Shown here in pieces: positions 5,571-8,412 of a stretch of 8,412 nt of DNA. The notes under the pieces are model-generated. The model searched no databases and was not told where the DNA came from. It saw only the letters and a program-made list of their open reading frames with translations. The stretch's first letter is position 1. Each line of letters opens with the position of its first letter. The stretch comes from an uncultured Clostridia bacterium. GTDB taxonomy: Bacteria > Bacillota_A > Clostridia > Oscillospirales > Oscillospiraceae. The DNA is taken from contig CAMZIX010000056.1 in assembly GCA_947307375.1 (NCBI GenBank), forward strand, positions 1-8,412. Reading direction: 5' to 3'. Made by a program: the position numbers and the translations under genes.

Positions 5571-7408
5571 CAGTTTTCTCCCTCGAGCTCAAGGATCTTG
5601 CGGAACTGCGTCTCGTAGAGCTCGCGGTAGGTGCCCTCGCGCGCCAGCAGCTCCTCGTGCGTGCCGGATTCGGCGATCACGCCGTCCTTGACGACGAGGA
5701 TCTTGTCGGCCTTGAGGATCGTAGACAGACGGTGCGCGATGACGATGCTGGTGCGGCCCTCCATCAGGGCCTCCAGCGCCTCCTGGATCGCGTTTTCGGT
5801 GATCGAGTCGAGCGCCGAGGTCGCCTCGTCGAGGATCAGGATCTTCGGGTCCTTGAGGATCACGCGGGCGATGGACAGGCGCTGCTTCTCGCCGCCGGAG
5901 AGCTTGAGGCCGCGGTTGCCGACGACGGTGTCCAGGCCGTCCGGCTGGCCCGCGATGAACTCGCTGAGATTGGCGATCCAGCAGGCCGCCTCGATCTCCT
6001 CGGGCGTGGCGTTTTCCTTCGCGTAGAGCAGGTTCTCGCGGATCGTGCCGTTGAAGAGATAGCTGTCCTGCGTCACGACGCCGATCTGCGCGCGCAGATA
6101 GCTCAGGTCGAAGTCCCGCACGTCCACGCCCGCCACGGTCACGCGGCCGGAGACCACGTCGTAGAGCCGCGGGATCAGGTTGACCACCGTGGACTTGCCG
6201 GAGCCGGAGGGGCCGACGATCGCGTACATCTTCCCCGCCGGGACCGTGAAGTCGATATCGGTCAGCAGGGGCTTGTCCGGGCTGTAGGAGAAGGCCACGT
6301 GCTCGTAGACGATGTCGGCGCTGCTCACGTCCGGCTTCCGGCCGTTTTCCGGGGACCGGATCGGGTTCGGCATATCGAAGTACTCGAAGATGCGCGTGAA
6401 GAGCGCGAGCGAGCGGGTGAAGTCCACGTGGATGTTCAGCAGGCTCTCCACCGGGCGGTAGAGGCGGTTAATCAGCGAGACCGTGGCCGTGACGGTACCG
6501 ACGGTCAGCGCGGGATCGGCCTTCGTGATGATGAACCAGCCGCCGGCGAAATAGATCAGCAGCGGGCCGAGCTGGGTGAACATGCCCATCACGACCCGGA
6601 ACCAGCGGCCGCTGTTCTGCTCCCTGAGCGAGAGCTTCGTGACCTCGCCGTTGACCGTCTCGAAGCGGCGGTACTCCGCCTGCTCGCGGGTGAAGAGCTT
6701 GACGAGCAGCGAGCCCGAGACCGAGAGCGTCTCGTTGATGAGCTGGTTCATCTCGTCCTGCTTGGCCTGGGCTTCCGTCATCAGCTGATAGCGCTTCTTG
6801 CCGACGCTCTTGGTCGGCAGGATCAGCAGCGGGATCACCACGATGCCGACGAGCGCGAGCTTCCAGCTCATCGTGAAAAGCGCGACCAGCGTCGTCACCA
6901 CGGTGGCGATGTTCGACACGATGCTCGACAGCGTCCCGGAGATCACCGAGCTCACGCCGGAGATGTCGGTGTTCATGCGGGTGATGATGTCGCCCTGCTT
7001 CTCCGAGGTGAAAAAGGCGTGCGGCATATGCTGCAGGTGGTCGTACATCTGGTTCTTCATGTCGAAGATGATGCGCTGGGAGATCCAGGCGTTGATGTAG
7101 CTCTCCAGCACGGAGATGACCTGCGAGGCGGTCAGCGTGACGAAGGCCATGATCAGCAGCTGCACCAGCAGGCGCATGTTCTGGCCCACCAGCGCCTCGT
7201 CCACGATCTTGCCGGTGATGATGCTGGGCAGCAGCCCGACGACCGCCGACAGCAGGATCGTGACGAACACCAGCAGGAACTGCGGCCAGTAGGGCGTCAG
7301 ATAGCCCAGGATGCGGCGGATCAGCGCGCCGCTGACCTGGGGCAGGTTCTTCTTTTCCTCATCCGTCAGAAAGCCGCGGGGCCCGAGGCCCCGTCCGGGT
7401 CCGGCCAT
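5570..7408 (-). CDS. Half-size ABC exporter (fused permease and ATPase)
   Basis: A 612-residue type IV ABC exporter half-transporter, expected to dimerise in the cytoplasmic membrane. The transmembrane domain spans about 30-345, with hydrophobic helices around 42-64, 78-100, 155-177, 181-200 and 272-295. The ATPase domain (about 365-605) carries Walker A GPSGSGKST (399-407), Q-loop Gln447, signature LSGGEKQR (503-510), Walker B ILILDEAT (523-530) and switch His559. All catalytic positions are intact. The ATG at 7408 is preferred because GGGGAG lies about 8 bases upstream and a promoter sits just beyond; the frame is open to 7471 but that start would lie in the promoter. It is a single-gene unit with its own promoter and terminator. 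Two half-transporters often pair as heterodimers, but no second one is present here. The substrate (lipid, peptide or drug) cannot be told from sequence. Confidence 0.93.
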   Translation of the reverse strand: MAGPGRGLGPRGFLTDEEKKNLPQVSGALIRRILGYLTPYWPQFLLVFVTILLSAVVGLLPSIITGKIVDEALVGQNMRLLVQLLIMAFVTLTASQVISVLESYINAWISQRIIFDMKNQMYDHLQHMPHAFFTSEKQGDIITRMNTDISGVSSVISGTLSSIVSNIATVVTTLVALFTMSWKLALVGIVVIPLLILPTKSVGKKRYQLMTEAQAKQDEMNQLINETLSVSGSLLVKLFTREQAEYRRFETVNGEVTKLSLREQNSGRWFRVVMGMFTQLGPLLIYFAGGWFIITKADPALTVGTVTATVSLINRLYRPVESLLNIHVDFTRSLALFTRIFEYFDMPNPIRSPENGRKPDVSSADIVYEHVAFSYSPDKPLLTDIDFTVPAGKMYAIVGPSGSGKSTVVNLIPRLYDVVSGRVTVAGVDVRDFDLSYLRAQIGVVTQDSYLFNGTIRENLLYAKENATPEEIEAACWIANLSEFIAGQPDGLDTVVGNRGLKLSGGEKQRLSIARVILKDPKILILDEATSALDSITENAIQEALEALMEGRTSIVIAHRLSTILKADKILVVKDGVIAESGTHEELLAREGTYRELYETQFRKILELEGEN

Positions 7409-7442
7409 GGGATCACTCCCCTTCTGTTTTTTTGATGATTCG

Positions 7443-7471
7443 ATTGTATCCCATTGAACGGTCTGCGTCAA
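7443..7471 (-). promoter_or_regulatory. Sigma-A promoter for the ABC exporter
   Basis: On minus, TTGACG (7471-7466), 17 bases, then TACAAT (7448-7443): one mismatch in each hexamer and ideal spacing. The start point should be near 7436, leaving a leader of about 28 bases with the GGGGAG ribosome site. It supports the downstream ATG at 7408. Confidence 0.75.
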
Positions 7472-7485
7472 TCGTTTCCTTTTTC

Positions 7486-7514
7486 TTTACTTTCGTCCGT
7501 TCATCCGTTATACT
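7486..7514 (+). promoter_or_regulatory. Sigma-A promoter for the VWA/DUF2201-type gene
   Basis: TTTACT (7486-7491), 17 bases, then TATACT (7509-7514). The -10 matches five of six and the -35 four of six. The predicted start near 7521 gives a leader of about 28 bases with GGGAG at 7534-7538. It is back-to-back with the exporter promoter; the two -35 boxes are only 14 bases apart, so the two genes may compete or share control. Confidence 0.65.
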
Positions 7515-7548
7515 GAAAGATACGGAAAATGACGGGAGAAAGAACCCC

Positions 7549-8412
7549 ATGGACTTTACCGAGATCTGCGACAGCCTGGCCGAGCAGTGGCCGCCCTGGA
7601 GCGAACGCATCCGGATGCTGGAATTCCGGGAATCGCTCGCCGCCCGGCCGGTGGACAACGACGGCCGGCATATTTTGTACAACGAGCGGCTGCTGCGCTA
7701 TGTGACGCCGGAGGACTGCCGCTTTTATATCGCCCGGGAGCTGCTGCACCTGCAGCTCCATCACTTCGGCCGCCGCGGCGACCGCGACGCGCGGCTGTGG
7801 AAAAAGGCCGGCGACGCCGTAGCCAACGCGATGCTGCGCGACGAGGGCTTTGCCCTGCCGATGAACGCCGTGCTCCCGCCGGAGGACGCAGAGCAGAGCG
7901 CCGAGGCGCTCTACCGCGTGTTTCTGAAGGATGAGGAAGAAAAGGGCGAGCAGGACGAAGCCAACGAGGTCGAGCTCATTCCGGACCAGCGCCCTGATCC
8001 CAAAAACAAACAGGCCGGCAAAGAGACGACGTCGCAGGAGCGCGCGATCGAGGATCCCGGGCTTGCGGCAATCGTCGCAGGCCTGGCCGAGATGCTCGAA
8101 CCGAGCAACCAGCTCGATTTCGACTGGTTCCCCGGCAATACGATCCGCGACGGCATGCTGCTGCATGAGTTTCGCGCCTACCCGGTCGCGCACGCGGAGA
8201 TCCTGCTGGACACCAGCGCCTCCGTGGACGCGGAGCTGCTGCGCGCTTTCGTGCGAGGCGTCAAGGGTCTGCTTCGGCAGGACGCGGTCGTGCGCGTCGG
8301 CTGCTTCGACACCCGCTTCTACGGCTTCCAGGAGATCCGCACCGAGGAGGACATCCGGAAGCTCGAGCTGCGCGGCGCCGGCGGCACCGACTTTCACGCC
8401 GCGATCGGCGCC
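7549..8412 (+). CDS. DUF2201-type putative metallopeptidase with VWA-like domain (3' truncated)
   Basis: An open frame of 288 codons from ATG 7549 runs off the right edge; the family is usually around 400 residues. GGGAG lies 10 bases before the ATG. The N-terminal part (about 1-110) matches the putative metallopeptidase half: ARELLHLQLHHFGRR at 62-76, then LWKKAGDAVANAML (83-96), in the order known for HExxH-containing relatives. The first zinc-ligand His is Arg63 here (RELLH), so the site is degenerate. A charged linker (about 127-170) leads to the VWA-like domain, with a MIDAS-type DTSAS at 221-225 and RGAGGTDF at 275-282. Such genes often accompany a MoxR-type AAA ATPase, presumably as a chaperone-like pair; none is within the window, and it would have to lie downstream. 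Its own promoter faces away from the ABC exporter. Family call is good, function unknown. Confidence 0.82.
   Translation, partial: MDFTEICDSLAEQWPPWSERIRMLEFRESLAARPVDNDGRHILYNERLLRYVTPEDCRFYIARELLHLQLHHFGRRGDRDARLWKKAGDAVANAMLRDEGFALPMNAVLPPEDAEQSAEALYRVFLKDEEEKGEQDEANEVELIPDQRPDPKNKQAGKETTSQERAIEDPGLAAIVAGLAEMLEPSNQLDFDWFPGNTIRDGMLLHEFRAYPVAHAEILLDTSASVDAELLRAFVRGVKGLLRQDAVVRVGCFDTRFYGFQEIRTEEDIRKLELRGAGGTDFHAAIGA

Noticed and set aside
5657..7435. 592-codon open frame on plus opposite the ABC exporter
   Set aside because: The exporter has every ATPase motif intact. The opposite frame is His/Asp/Arg/Gln-rich low-complexity sequence and covers the exporter promoter region.
7501..8397. 298-codon open frame on minus opposite the VWA/DUF2201-type gene
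   Set aside because: The plus frame has a promoter, ribosome site, family motifs and no stop; the minus frame has none of these and lacks a recognisable domain.

Overview
The window looks like chromosomal DNA from a GC-rich anaerobic member of the Clostridia (Firmicutes). The grounds are a class B sortase with an S-P-x-T-G substrate, an LCP-family wall enzyme, strong AGGAGG-like ribosome sites, consensus sigma-A promoters and compact intrinsic terminators. I see no transposase, integrase, tRNA, rRNA or CRISPR array. The assignment is by gene character only; no search was run.

Layout. Bases 1-113 hold the last 36 codons of an unrecognised plus-strand gene, followed by a hairpin terminator shared with the operon that converges on it. 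Bases 182-2517 are a minus-strand cell-surface operon. Read in its own direction it has a perfect-consensus promoter, a 71-codon miniature sortase substrate, an intrinsic terminator, a class B sortase, and an LCP (LytR-CpsA-Psr) glycopolymer transferase 15 bases further on. Bases 2518-2779 are a divergent regulatory region: a second perfect-consensus promoter drives a roughly 157-base GC-rich leader and then guaB (IMP dehydrogenase) and a CofE-like protein (F420:gamma-glutamyl ligase family), both on plus. A bidirectional hairpin terminator at 5535-5570 separates these from a convergent minus-strand half-size ABC exporter. The exporter is transcribed from a promoter in the 140-base gap at 7409-7548. 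That gap also holds the promoter for a plus-strand gene running off the right edge, which encodes a DUF2201-type putative metallopeptidase with a VWA-like domain.

How the genes work together. guaB and the CofE-like gene are probably one transcript, linking guanine nucleotide synthesis to an enzyme family whose role in this kind of organism is unclear. The surface operon is the most interesting part. The sortase is encoded directly behind a protein that is little more than a signal peptide, about 21 exported residues and a sorting signal, and the third gene is an LCP transferase. This could be a small self-contained system that fixes a short Thr/Ser/Pro-rich peptide, perhaps carrying a glycan, onto peptidoglycan. 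The terminator between substrate and sortase would give much more substrate than enzyme. The components are seen in the sequence; the function is inference.
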